DNA of 63,963 nucleotides, from contig JAZRQY010000023.1 of the NCBI GenBank assembly GCA_045650185.1, forward strand, positions 1-63,963, written 5' to 3'. The stretch is from Scatosoma sp045650185. GTDB lineage: Bacteria; Bacillota; Clostridia; Christensenellales; Borkfalkiaceae. The notes beneath the pieces were generated by a model. It searched no databases, was not told where the DNA came from, and saw nothing but the letters and a program-made list of their open reading frames with translations. A program made the translations under genes and the position numbers. This document shows, piece after piece, positions 1 to 8,178 of this stretch (positions are counted from its first letter, which is position 1; each line of letters opens with the position of its first letter).

Positions 1-293
1 CCAACCTTTACGCTGTTGGGTTTCGCGCTTGCCGTTTCAAGACCGAGTGCTTTCTTGATGAGAACGGGTGCGGGAGGGGTCTTCAAAATGAACGTGAAGG
101 AACGATCTTGGTAAATCGTTACAACAACGGGGATGATGAGACCGGGTTTGTCTGCCGTTTTTGCATTGAATTCCTTCGTAAAGCCGGGCAAGTTGATACC
201 GAAGGGACCAAGGGTGGAACCTACGGGAGGAGCCGGAGTCGCTTTACCAGCGGGAAGTTGCAATTTTACGACTGCTGTAATCTTCTTAGCCAT
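1..293 (-). CDS. rplK: 50S ribosomal protein L11, C-terminus cut by window edge
   Basis: L11 of the large subunit forms the GTPase-associated centre with 23S rRNA helices 43/44. The visible 97 residues begin MAKKITAVVKLQLPAGKA and contain the conserved GPFGIN and FTKEFNAKT segments of the N-terminal domain. The flexible proline region and the start of the rRNA-binding C-terminal domain run off the left edge, so the gene is partial only because of the window. It lies downstream of nusG on the same strand, the usual secE-nusG-rplK-rplA order. An AGGAGAAAATATTT leader precedes the ATG. Confidence 0.96.
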   Translation of the reverse strand, partial: MAKKITAVVKLQLPAGKATPAPPVGSTLGPFGINLPGFTKEFNAKTADKPGLIIPVVVTIYQDRSFTFILKTPPAPVLIKKALGLETASAKPNSVKV

Positions 294-404
294 AAATATT
301 TTCTCCTATTGTGGTTTTGACAAGGTATGCTGAAAGTATTTCATACCTCTCCCACTTATTTAACGTAATAATGTCTGCGGACAAAATCCGCAAATTGCGC
401 ACGA

Positions 405-974
405 TTAGCCGTTTGCTTCCTCTTCGGAAGGCGCAGGCATAGGCGCATCGACGCGGGTGATTTGGATATACTCTACCTCTACGTCCGTTTCTCTGCCGAA
501 CATGGTGGTAGAAATCTTCGCCTTCTTTGCGGAATCGTTCAATTCCTTCACCACGCCAAAGAACCCTGCCAAAGGACCGTCGTCAATCGAAACGGTATCG
601 CCCACCTTGAAGGTAGCCTCAACCTCGGTAGGATCTTCGAGGTGCATCTTACGGATTTCCTCTGCCTTCATGGGAACGGGACGTCCCTGAGGACCACAGA
701 AACCGGTTACACCACGGGTGCTGGTGACGTAGTACCAAATCTGGTTGGTGTAGATCATCTTGATGAAGACGTAGCAAGGAAGCAATTTCTTTTCGACGAT
801 TTTCTTCTTGCCGTTCTTTTCTTCAATCACCTGCTCCATCGGGATTTTAACGTCCACGATGTAATCGTGCAGCTTATTGTTTTCAATCAGCTTTTCCAAG
901 CTTGCTTTTACCATTGCCTCATACCCGGAATAGGTATGAAGAATGTACCACTTAGGCTGTTCCATCTCAGGCAT
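405..974 (-). CDS. nusG: Transcription termination/antitermination factor NusG
   Basis: NusG binds RNA polymerase and modulates pausing, termination and coupling to the ribosome. The 189-residue product has the N-terminal NGN domain (WYILHTYSGYE near residue 9, then the PCYVFIKM strand) and a C-terminal KOW domain (VGDTVSIDDGPLAGFFG, about residues 123-140). That is normal family length. I start at the ATG at 974 because GGAGGTG lies six bases before it; an in-frame GTG at 983 overlaps that ribosome-binding site. It sits between secE and rplK and is probably cotranscribed with them. Confidence 0.97.
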   Translation of the reverse strand: MPEMEQPKWYILHTYSGYEAMVKASLEKLIENNKLHDYIVDVKIPMEQVIEEKNGKKKIVEKKLLPCYVFIKMIYTNQIWYYVTSTRGVTGFCGPQGRPVPMKAEEIRKMHLEDPTEVEATFKVGDTVSIDDGPLAGFFGVVKELNDSAKKAKISTTMFGRETDVEVEYIQITRVDAPMPAPSEEEANG

Positions 975-989
975 AACGTTCACCTCCGA

Positions 990-1223
990 TTACATCCCAG
1001 TGTTGGTAAGCAATTCCAACAGCTTCAGCAAGCCGAAATCTACGCCCGTCACAATGACCAAGAACGCAAGGACGATGACGAGAACTACGCCCGTCGTTTT
1101 CACAACCGCGCCAAATTTAGGCCACGTCACTCTTTTTAATTCAGAGAACGTTTCCTTGATCTTCGCACCAACGCGTTTGAACCAATTCGGCTTCTTGTTT
1201 TTGTTTTTACTAGCGTTTGCCAT
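990..1223 (-). CDS. secE: Preprotein translocase subunit SecE
   Basis: A small 77-residue SecE that clamps SecY in the SecYEG channel. A lysine-rich N-terminus is followed by the conserved amphipathic segment ELKRVTWPKFGAV (about residues 28-40) and a single transmembrane helix (about residues 45-68). This is the one-helix form typical of Firmicutes. It is followed 15 bases later by nusG and preceded by rpmG on the same strand. AGAGG before the ATG supports the start. Confidence 0.95.
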   Translation of the reverse strand: MANASKNKNKKPNWFKRVGAKIKETFSELKRVTWPKFGAVVKTTGVVLVIVLAFLVIVTGVDFGLLKLLELLTNTGM

Positions 1224-1282
1224 TTCAACCTCTGTATGCCCGACCGCCTAATACACACCAAGCGTGCGGACAAGAATTCTAC

Positions 1283-1447
1283 TTATTTCGCTTCTTTGTG
1301 TTCGGTGTGCTTTCTGCAACGAGGGCAGTACTTGGAAAGAACCAATCTATCAGGATCGTTCTTTTTGTTCTTAATACTGTCGTAGTTTCTGCTCTTGCAT
1401 TCGGTGCATTCGAACGTAATTTTGTTTCTAGCGGTTTTAACTGCCAT
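1283..1447 (-). CDS. rpmG: 50S ribosomal protein L33, zinc-binding form
   Basis: A 54-residue L33 beginning MAVKTARNKITFECTEC. It keeps four cysteines in two pairs (CTEC and CPRC), the zinc-binding C+ type; Firmicutes often carry a second, zinc-free paralogue elsewhere. The reading frame is open further upstream, but the conserved N-terminus and spacing put the start at 1447. It leads the rpmG-secE-nusG-rplK operon, with a sigma-A-type promoter about 50 bases upstream. Confidence 0.96.
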   Translation of the reverse strand: MAVKTARNKITFECTECKSRNYDSIKNKKNDPDRLVLSKYCPRCRKHTEHKEAK

Positions 1448-1494
1448 AATAAAACTCCATGCAAAAAAATTACACCCCTTAGGTGCTTGTCTAT

Positions 1495-1523
1495 ATTCTA
1501 ACATAACCTAAGGGGGTTGTCAA
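1495..1523 (-). promoter_or_regulatory. Sigma-A-type promoter for rpmG-secE-nusG-rplK
   Basis: On the minus strand, TTGACA at 1523-1518 and TAGAAT at 1500-1495 are 17 bases apart and lie about 50 bases before rpmG. The -35 hexamer is a perfect consensus match. Confidence 0.75.
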
Positions 1524-1638
1524 TCTTTTTTGAACGGATTTCTCCGTTTTTTTTCTTTTTTTTAATTTTTTTTATTCGCAAAGCGAACTACGCCTTTCCC
1601 CCATAGGGGGAAGCCCCATTTATCTATAAGGATTAGGC

Positions 1639-2829
1639 TTATAAGCCATACTCTTTTGCCAGTTTTTCAAAGGCAGGCATCGCCCTTTCAATCCTTGCCG
1701 TGTCCACGCAATAGGCAATTCGCGCATAGCCTTCCGCGCCGAAATCGTCGCCCGCCACAATCAGCAGTTCGTGCCCCTTTGCTTTTTCACAAAACGCCTT
1801 CGAGGAAGGTTCCGGACTTTTCACAAAGAGATAGAACGCGCCATCGGGGTATACGCAGGTAAATCCGAGCTTCGTCAAGCCGTCATACAGAAGGTCGCGA
1901 TTTTTTTGGTAGACGGACAAATCCCCCGTCAGACCGTCGCAAGCAGCCACCACTCTTTGAAAGAGGGCAGGCGCGCATACGTACCCAAGCTGTCGTCCTG
2001 CGCCGCATACCGCCGCATACACGGCAGATGCCTCTTTGCACTTGGGGGAAACGGCGATATAGCCGATGCGCTCGCCCGGCAAGGACAATGCCTTGGAATA
2101 GGAATAACACACCAGCGTATTCTCGTATACGTTCATCGGGAAGGTCACCTTCGCCTCCTTGTCGTAGACAAGCTCACGATACGGCTCGTCGGAGATCCAG
2201 TAGATAGGAGCGCCGAATTGCTCGCTCGCCGCCTTTAAAACCTCCGCCATCTCCGCCAAAACCTCAGGGGTATAAACCACGCCCGAAGGGTTGTTGGGGG
2301 AATTGACGATAATCCCACGCACACGGGGGTTTAACGCCTGTTTCAGCGCCTCAACATTCGGTTGCAGGTTTTCGTCAGGGGACAACACCGTCAATTTTGC
2401 GCCCACGCCCTCAACGAAGACTTTGTATTCGGGGAAGTACGGAGCAAATACCAAAAACTCATCCCCCTCTTCCACCGTCAGAGCACGCAGAGCAATCGTC
2501 AAGCTTGCCGCCGCGCCGCAGGTCATATACAGAAGGTCGCCGTCCATCTCGCAACCAAATCGAGCAGAGAGGTTGCGGGCAATCGTATCACGAACGGTTT
2601 TATCCCCCTGCGCAGAGGTATAGCCGTGCAATACCACGGAGGGCATCTCGTTTACCAAGCGGCAAATTTCCGCATTCACCTCTTTAGGGGCAGACACGGA
2701 AGGATTTCCCAAGGAAAAATCAAAGACGTTCTCCGCGCCGATTTCCTCGCTGCGCTTTTTTGCATATTCAAACAGTTCTCGAATCGCCGAGCGTTTTACG
2801 CCCAAGGCATACGACTTTTCGTTTACCAT
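1639..2829 (-). CDS. PLP-dependent class I/II aminotransferase
   Basis: A 396-residue fold-type I aminotransferase of the aspartate aminotransferase superfamily. Visible features are the N-terminal substrate region (FSLGNPSV), the PLP contacts NSPNNPSG and SDEPYRE, and the Schiff-base lysine in SYSKALSLPGERIGY. The arginine that binds the substrate carboxylate is plausible in ARIAYC near the end. Substrate cannot be read from sequence; aspartate, aromatic or alanine donors are all possible. It stands alone between rpmG and a small hypothetical gene, with GGTGGG before the ATG. Confidence 0.88.
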   Translation of the reverse strand: MVNEKSYALGVKRSAIRELFEYAKKRSEEIGAENVFDFSLGNPSVSAPKEVNAEICRLVNEMPSVVLHGYTSAQGDKTVRDTIARNLSARFGCEMDGDLLYMTCGAAASLTIALRALTVEEGDEFLVFAPYFPEYKVFVEGVGAKLTVLSPDENLQPNVEALKQALNPRVRGIIVNSPNNPSGVVYTPEVLAEMAEVLKAASEQFGAPIYWISDEPYRELVYDKEAKVTFPMNVYENTLVCYSYSKALSLPGERIGYIAVSPKCKEASAVYAAVCGAGRQLGYVCAPALFQRVVAACDGLTGDLSVYQKNRDLLYDGLTKLGFTCVYPDGAFYLFVKSPEPSSKAFCEKAKGHELLIVAGDDFGAEGYARIAYCVDTARIERAMPAFEKLAKEYGL

Positions 2830-2887
2830 AACCCACCTGCTTTTTCTATCTATAATAATTATAACACGCGCCCGCGCGCATTGTCAA

Positions 2888-2921
2888 CAAAAAACGGCTT
2901 GTCCTATAAAAGAACAAACCG
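2888..2921 (-). terminator. Intrinsic terminator after the 64-residue gene
   Basis: On the minus strand, CGGTTTGTTC and GACAAGCCG pair around an eight-base loop and are followed by TTTTTTG. It lies just past the stop codon at 2930 and before the aminotransferase start. Confidence 0.8.
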
Positions 2922-2929
2922 CATCCGCA

Positions 2930-3124
2930 CTATCTATCTTCTTCCCAAACCGCCACCACAAAAACCTGCCCGTTGGGGAAATGTAAGCGCACCAAGCGCT
3001 CCTCGCTACTGGTATGAAATTGCGCCACGAACAAGTCTTTCAGCGCCGTCCTTACTTCCTCAAAAAACTCCTGCGATGAAATTTCCTTTTCGTTTATTTG
3101 CTCTTGCGTAAACTCTTTTTTCAT
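2930..3124 (-). CDS. Small hypothetical protein (64 aa)
   Basis: I do not recognise a family. The product is acidic and soluble, with a predicted N-terminal helix (EEVRTALKDLF) followed by a short beta segment (LVRLHFPNGQVFVVAVWEE), and no membrane segment or cysteines. A good Shine-Dalgarno (AAGGGGG), a TATAAT box about 30 bases upstream and its own terminator support a real gene. It is divergent from the double-HTH gene at 3233, so the HTH protein may control it; that is inference from position only. Confidence 0.6.
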   Translation of the reverse strand: MKKEFTQEQINEKEISSQEFFEEVRTALKDLFVAQFHTSSEERLVRLHFPNGQVFVVAVWEEDR

Positions 3125-3232
3125 TTTTTAGCCCCCTTTTTCTTTTATTATACTAAACTTAGCGTCAAAGTAAAGTATTTTTCCGTCATAAAAAGCATAA
3201 TTTTCTTGAAAAGCGAAAAAATCGAGGTAATT

Positions 3233-3676
3233 ATGAAAAAGGACGGCGTATTTCAAGACACATTAGAAGAGTTGCTGCTCTCCAACAATTTAAAAATGGG
3301 TGACCTTGCGGAAAAGACAGGGATTGCTCCTTCGCGATTGTATTCGTACAAACGAGGCGAGGATATTCCTTCTTTTGAAAACGCCACGAAAATCGCAGAG
3401 GTGTTTGGGTGTTCTTTCGATTATCTTTTCGGCTTGACCGATGAAAACAAAAAGGAAAACTACAAAATCTCCTCTACTCCAACGAAACGTTTTCAAGAAC
3501 TGATTGCGAAAAGCGGCTTGACACGCTATAAAATCAGCAAGCTGACGGGCATTTCCGAGGCGAAACTTTCCTCTTGGTATACGGGAAGAAAAATCCCCAC
3601 CCTTTCCAGTCTATACCTTTTAGCAAAAGGGCTTTCTTGCTCGTTGGATTATCTTGCAGGGCGGGATAAAATTTAA
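3233..3676 (+). CDS. Transcriptional regulator with two XRE-type HTH domains
   Basis: A 147-residue cytoplasmic protein made of two consecutive helix-turn-helix domains of the Cro/C1 class. The first (about residues 7-66) contains GDLAEKTGIAPSRLYSYKRG and ends in the recurring FDYLFG; the second (about 80-145) contains RYKISKLTGISEAKLSSW and ends in LDYLAG. The internal similarity suggests duplication of one domain. The frame is open 45 codons upstream, but GAGGTAATT before the ATG at 3233 and the HTH boundary set the start. Target genes are unknown; it is divergent from the 64-residue gene. Confidence 0.85.
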   Translation: MKKDGVFQDTLEELLLSNNLKMGDLAEKTGIAPSRLYSYKRGEDIPSFENATKIAEVFGCSFDYLFGLTDENKKENYKISSTPTKRFQELIAKSGLTRYKISKLTGISEAKLSSWYTGRKIPTLSSLYLLAKGLSCSLDYLAGRDKI

Positions 3677-3686
3677 CACAATACAC

Positions 3687-3726
3687 AAAAAAACGGCTTG
3701 GTCGAGAACCAAGCCGTCTTGTTTTT
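3687..3726. terminator. Bidirectional terminator between HTH gene and ppdK
   Basis: ACGGCTTGGT (3693-3702) and ACCAAGCCGT (3708-3717) form a perfect 10-bp stem with a five-base loop. Thymine runs follow on both strands, so it ends both the plus-strand HTH gene and minus-strand ppdK. Confidence 0.9.
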
Positions 3727-3740
3727 AGTTAGCCCTGCAA

Positions 3741-6386
3741 TTAGTTGCGGGGATTTTTAATATTCGCCTGAGCCGCCGCCAATCTTGCGATGGGAACACG
3801 GTAAGGCGAGCAGGAAACGTAGGTCAGACCGATTGCATGGCAGAACTCGATGGAGGAAGGATCGCCGCCGTGCTCACCGCAGATACCGCAGTGCATTTCA
3901 GGGCGTACCTTCTTACCAAGGGAAACCGCCATATCCATGAGCTTACCAACGCCCGTCGTATCCAATCTTGCGAACGGATCGGATTCGTAAATCTTGTTTG
4001 CATAGTATGCAGGCAAGAACTTACCAGCATCGTCACGAGAGAACCCGAAGGTCATCTGCGTAAGGTCGTTCGTACCGAAGCAGAAGAATTCTGCTTCTTT
4101 TGCGATATCGTCTGCCGTCAAGCATGCGCGAGGGATTTCGATCATCGTACCTACTTCGTACTTAAGAGCAACGCCCGAAGCCTTAACAACTTCGTCTGCC
4201 GTCTTAACAACGATGTCTTTTACGAACTTCAATTCCTTCGTTTCGCCCGTCAAGGGGATCATGATTTCAGGAACAAGCGTCCAGTCGGGATGACGTTTTA
4301 CAACGTTGATTGCCGCCTTGATAACTGCCTTCGTCTGCATTACTGCGATTTCGGGATAGGTAACCGTCAAACGGCAACCACGGTGACCCATCATGGGGTT
4401 GAACTCGTGCAAGCCTGCGATGATGTCCTTAATCTGCGCAACCGTCTTGCCCTGCGCCGCTGCAAGAGCAGCGATGTCCTCTTCGGAGGTGGGCACGAAT
4501 TCGTGCAGAGGGGGATCGAGGAAACGAATGGTTACGGGATAGCCGCCAAGAGCCTCAAACAAGCCCTCGAAGTCTGCCTGCTGCATAGGCTCGATCTTTG
4601 CCAAAGCCGCTTCTCTTTCTTCTACGGTATCCGAGCAGATCATTTCACGGAACGCGCCGATTCTGGAAGGATCGAAGAACATGTGTTCCGTACGGCAAAG
4701 GCCGATACCCTGCGCGCCGAAAGCAACTGCCTGCTTAGCATCGTCGGGGGTGTCTGCGTTCGTTCTAACGCCGAGCGCCTTGAACTTGTCTGCAAGGTCC
4801 ATGATTCTGCCGAAGTAGCCGGAGTTGGGGTCTGCAGGAACGGTCTTAATCAAACCGTCGTAGATCGTACCCGTGGAGCCGTCCAAGGAGATGCAATCGC
4901 CTTCCTTGTAAACCTTACCAGCAAGCTCGAACCACTTTTCTTCTTCGTGCATTTTAATATCGCCGCAACCGGATACACAGCACGTACCCATACCACGCGC
5001 AACAACTGCCGCGTGAGAGGTCATACCACCACGAACGGTGAGGATACCCTGCGCGTACTTCATACCTTCGATGTCTTCAGGAGAGGTTTCCAAACGAACG
5101 AGAATTACGTTTTCGCCCTTCTTGCCTTCTACAACTGCATCTTCTGCGGTGAATACGATTTTACCAGCCGCCGCACCGGGGGATGCCGCAAGCGCCTTAC
5201 CGATTACGCTGTTCTTGTCAGCCGCCTTCAAAGCCGCCGCGTCGAACTGAGGGTGAAGGAGCATATCAAGGCTCTTTGCGTCGATCTGCATAACTGCTTC
5301 CTGTTCGGAGATCATGCCTTCGTCGATGAGGTCGCAAGCAATCTTGATAGCAGCCGCAGCCGTTCTCTTACCGTTTCTGGTCTGGAGCATGTAAAGCTTT
5401 CTATCCTCGATGGTGAACTCCATATCCTGCATATCGCGGTAATGGTTTTCGAGGGTCTTGCATACTTCAAGGAACTGTGCGTAAACTTCGGGGAATACTT
5501 CCTTCATCTGCGCGATGGGCATCGGGGTACGAACGCCTGCAACGACGTCTTCACCCTGAGCGTTCGTCAAGAACTCACCCATGAGGCCCTTTTCACCGGT
5601 AGCAGGGTCACGCGTGAACGCAACGCCCGTACCAGAGGTTTCGCCCATGTTACCGAACGCCATCATCTGTACGTTAACCGCCGTACCCCAGCTGTAAGGG
5701 ATGTCGTGGTCCATACGATAGATGTTCGCACGGGGGTTGTCCCAAGAACGGAATACCGCTTTTACAGCCTCGAACAGCTGTTCCTTCGGGTCGGTAGGGA
5801 AGTCCTTACCAAGCTGCTGTTTGTATTCAGCCTTGAACTGGTTAGCAAGTTCCTTAAGGTCGTCAGCCGTCAATTCAACGTCCTGCGTAACGCCCTTTGC
5901 TTCCTTCATCTCGTCGATGAGCTTTTCGAAATATTTCTTACCCACTTCCATAACGACGTCGGAGAACATCTGGATAAAGCGACGATAGCAGTCCCAAGCC
6001 CAACGGGGATTGCCCGATTTCGTAGCGATGGTGTTTACAACTTCTTCGTTCAAACCAAGGTTCAAAATGGTGTCCATCATGCCGGGCATGGAAGCGCGTG
6101 CGCCCGAACGAACGGATACGAGCAAGGGGTTTTCCTTGTCGCCGAACTTCTTACCGCAGATTTCTTCCATCTTTTCGATGTATTCCATGATTTCCGCCTG
6201 AATATCAGGGTTGATTTGTTTGCCGTCTTCATAATACTGCGTACAAGCCTCGGTGGAGATGGTAAAGCCCTGGGGAACAGGCAAGCCAATGCGGGTCATT
6301 TCCGCAAGGTTTGCACCCTTACCGCCGAGGATTTCACGCATCTTCGCGTTGCCTTCGCTGAAGAGATAGCAATACTTTTTAGCCAT
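3741..6386 (-). CDS. ppdK: Pyruvate, phosphate dikinase
   Basis: PPDK interconverts pyruvate, ATP and phosphate with PEP, AMP and pyrophosphate in the cytosol. The 881-residue length is normal. The N-terminal nucleotide domain has GGKGANLAEM; the swivelling domain carries the phosphorylated histidine in GGMTSHAAVVARGMG; the C-terminal PEP/pyruvate barrel has GLCRTEHMFF, MGHRGCRL, FCFGTNDLTQ and the end motif EMHCGICGEHGGDP. It is monocistronic: it has its own promoter and a terminator. With the PPi-type phosphofructokinase at 23.4 kb it suggests pyrophosphate-linked glycolysis. Confidence 0.98.
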   Translation of the reverse strand: MAKKYCYLFSEGNAKMREILGGKGANLAEMTRIGLPVPQGFTISTEACTQYYEDGKQINPDIQAEIMEYIEKMEEICGKKFGDKENPLLVSVRSGARASMPGMMDTILNLGLNEEVVNTIATKSGNPRWAWDCYRRFIQMFSDVVMEVGKKYFEKLIDEMKEAKGVTQDVELTADDLKELANQFKAEYKQQLGKDFPTDPKEQLFEAVKAVFRSWDNPRANIYRMDHDIPYSWGTAVNVQMMAFGNMGETSGTGVAFTRDPATGEKGLMGEFLTNAQGEDVVAGVRTPMPIAQMKEVFPEVYAQFLEVCKTLENHYRDMQDMEFTIEDRKLYMLQTRNGKRTAAAAIKIACDLIDEGMISEQEAVMQIDAKSLDMLLHPQFDAAALKAADKNSVIGKALAASPGAAAGKIVFTAEDAVVEGKKGENVILVRLETSPEDIEGMKYAQGILTVRGGMTSHAAVVARGMGTCCVSGCGDIKMHEEEKWFELAGKVYKEGDCISLDGSTGTIYDGLIKTVPADPNSGYFGRIMDLADKFKALGVRTNADTPDDAKQAVAFGAQGIGLCRTEHMFFDPSRIGAFREMICSDTVEEREAALAKIEPMQQADFEGLFEALGGYPVTIRFLDPPLHEFVPTSEEDIAALAAAQGKTVAQIKDIIAGLHEFNPMMGHRGCRLTVTYPEIAVMQTKAVIKAAINVVKRHPDWTLVPEIMIPLTGETKELKFVKDIVVKTADEVVKASGVALKYEVGTMIEIPRACLTADDIAKEAEFFCFGTNDLTQMTFGFSRDDAGKFLPAYYANKIYESDPFARLDTTGVGKLMDMAVSLGKKVRPEMHCGICGEHGGDPSSIEFCHAIGLTYVSCSPYRVPIARLAAAQANIKNPRN

Positions 6387-6455
6387 AGTGATATTTCCTC
6401 CAAAATGATAATTTTTTTCTTCTTTGATTTTTTGTTTGATACCTAAACCTTATAT

Positions 6456-6484
6456 ATTTTAGTATAAAATACATAAAATGGCAA
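6456..6484 (-). promoter_or_regulatory. Likely sigma-A promoter for ppdK
   Basis: Minus-strand TTGCCA (6484-6479) and TAAAAT (6461-6456) are separated by 17 bases, about 70 bases before the ppdK ATG. Both hexamers are imperfect. Confidence 0.55.
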
Positions 6485-6583
6485 GCATAAAACCCCCGAT
6501 TTTTAAATTTTTTCTTTTGTTTTTCACTTTCTTTCACAAAAAACCGCAAAAAAGCAATTCTTATCCCCCTTGCGCATACCAAC

Positions 6584-6618
6584 AAAAAAAGCGAGAACGT
6601 TTTCGCAACGCCCTCGCT
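6584..6618 (-). terminator. Terminator after the zinc-ribbon membrane gene
   Basis: On the minus strand AGCGAGGGCGTT and AACGTTCTCGCT form a 12-bp stem with two G-T pairs and a GCGAA loop, followed by seven thymines. It lies about 30 bases past the stop codon of the gene at 6646. Confidence 0.88.
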
Positions 6619-6645
6619 TTGGTATAATTCCAAAACAATATTCGT

Positions 6646-8142
6646 TTATTCTTCCTCAACGAACACAGCCTCTATGGCAGGTTTTTGCAGAGCTTTTTTC
6701 ACAATCGAAACCGCCAAGCAAAGCACGGAGAACACAAGGGCAATAATGCTTGCGCCCATATGCAAACTGCTGTTGATCGCTTCTCCCATCGACTGGCCCA
6801 TCTCGAAAGCAACTTCTCCCAACGCGGTTTGCCCGATAATCCCCGACACGAGTTGCACCGCCGCACCGCATACCAAAGGAATCGCCCAACGCAGTCCGCT
6901 CGTTTGTTTTTCACCTTCGGTATTCAGCACCGCCGTAAGCACAAATCCTACGCCGCAGCCCACCGTCGCCAAAGCGGCAAATTGCTGCACGAAAGAGAAT
7001 ATGCAAGAAAGGCTGATTGCGTCCAAATGCTCGTTGTAGAACTGCGAGCCCTGTGCCAGTCCCGTAAGGGAAACCAAGAATATATTGTTCCAATATTGCG
7101 CAAAAGAAAGTTCAAATATCGTACCGCTTTCCTCAAAGGAAATGCCGACTAACGCGCCTTTTCCCACCGCAAAAGCCACTACGGCAAATACCGAGCCAAC
7201 TACGGCAAGCACGGCGTTTACAATCGTTTTCTTTTCTTTCCAAGCCGCGCCCTTGCGCACGAGATTGCCCGCAGCGTAGATTGCCACAAAGATTGCGCAC
7301 AGCACAATTCCAGCCACCGTCGCGCCGTTATAAGTCAAAAGCATTTTCACCAAAAGTATTACGCCGTTGCTGCTTGCCGACATTTCCAGCACAAACACAT
7401 TCAAGGCGTACAGCAAAGCCGAGCCGCAAATGAGAACCAAAGCCGAGCCTACCCCCCATTTTGCGCCGTTGTTTTCCTTACCCGACGTTGCAAAGCGAAT
7501 AAACCCGACGATACAAACCGTAGCAAAGGCAACCACACAGCCTATCATCGCTACGGAAATCACCGTCCCCGATATCGCATAGACGTAGCCTGCCACCTGC
7601 GGAATATCGCTTTTAAAGGGATCACCCGTCTCCGTCAATTGCGCAATTTCCTTATAGACGTCGCCAAAGAAATAAAAGATATTATGCGTTTCAGCGGATA
7701 CCCCTAAACCGGACATCGCCGATTCGTTGCCCGACACCCCCGCCGTGAAACCAACGAAGAAGACAAATATCAGCGCAAGCACAGCGCAGGCAAGTCCTGC
7801 GCCCGAACGAACCCAAGCAAACACCGAGTTCCATATCTTTTGTTTCTTTTCAGAAGAAATCGGCTTTTTCTCACTTTTAACTTCGACAACCGCAGCCGTT
7901 TGCTTTGCCTTTAAAGGCGTTCCGCAATTCACGCAAAACGCGCCTTCTTGGTATGTACCGCAGGAAGGACAAGCCACCTTTCCGTCCGTCCGCGCCCCAC
8001 AATACTCGCAGTATACGTGGGTTTCGTCAACAAGTTGCCCGCAGGACAGGCAGGGCTTTTTTCCGTCAAGTCTTGCGCCGCATTCGTGGCAATACACCGC
8101 GCCTTCTTCCGACACAATCGCATTACATTTTTTGCAAATCAT
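6646..8142 (-). CDS. Zinc-ribbon polytopic membrane protein, function unknown
   Basis: A 498-residue protein with three N-terminal zinc ribbons in the first 80 residues (CKKC/CHEC, CLSC/CEYC, CPSC/CVNC) followed by a linker and about nine to ten hydrophobic segments. The architecture suggests a membrane protein with a cytoplasmic zinc-ribbon head. I recognise no transporter or enzyme motif in the membrane part. It follows the Mrr-like gene by 36 bases and is probably the last gene of the recO operon; a strong terminator follows. The ribbons resemble those of the SPFH protein at 31.4 kb. Confidence 0.75.
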   Translation of the reverse strand: MICKKCNAIVSEEGAVYCHECGARLDGKKPCLSCGQLVDETHVYCEYCGARTDGKVACPSCGTYQEGAFCVNCGTPLKAKQTAAVVEVKSEKKPISSEKKQKIWNSVFAWVRSGAGLACAVLALIFVFFVGFTAGVSGNESAMSGLGVSAETHNIFYFFGDVYKEIAQLTETGDPFKSDIPQVAGYVYAISGTVISVAMIGCVVAFATVCIVGFIRFATSGKENNGAKWGVGSALVLICGSALLYALNVFVLEMSASSNGVILLVKMLLTYNGATVAGIVLCAIFVAIYAAGNLVRKGAAWKEKKTIVNAVLAVVGSVFAVVAFAVGKGALVGISFEESGTIFELSFAQYWNNIFLVSLTGLAQGSQFYNEHLDAISLSCIFSFVQQFAALATVGCGVGFVLTAVLNTEGEKQTSGLRWAIPLVCGAAVQLVSGIIGQTALGEVAFEMGQSMGEAINSSLHMGASIIALVFSVLCLAVSIVKKALQKPAIEAVFVEEE

Positions 8143-8178
8143 ATTCGTATCTCCTTCGTTTTTTTTATTTTTCCTTCT

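Noticed and set aside
3837..6446. An 869-codon open frame on the plus strand opposite ppdK
   Set aside because: It is the reverse shadow of a highly conserved gene; the translation has no family pattern and no ribosome-binding site.
6379..6633. An 84-codon minus-strand frame upstream of ppdK
   Set aside because: It covers the ppdK promoter and the preceding terminator and overlaps the ppdK start; no family pattern.
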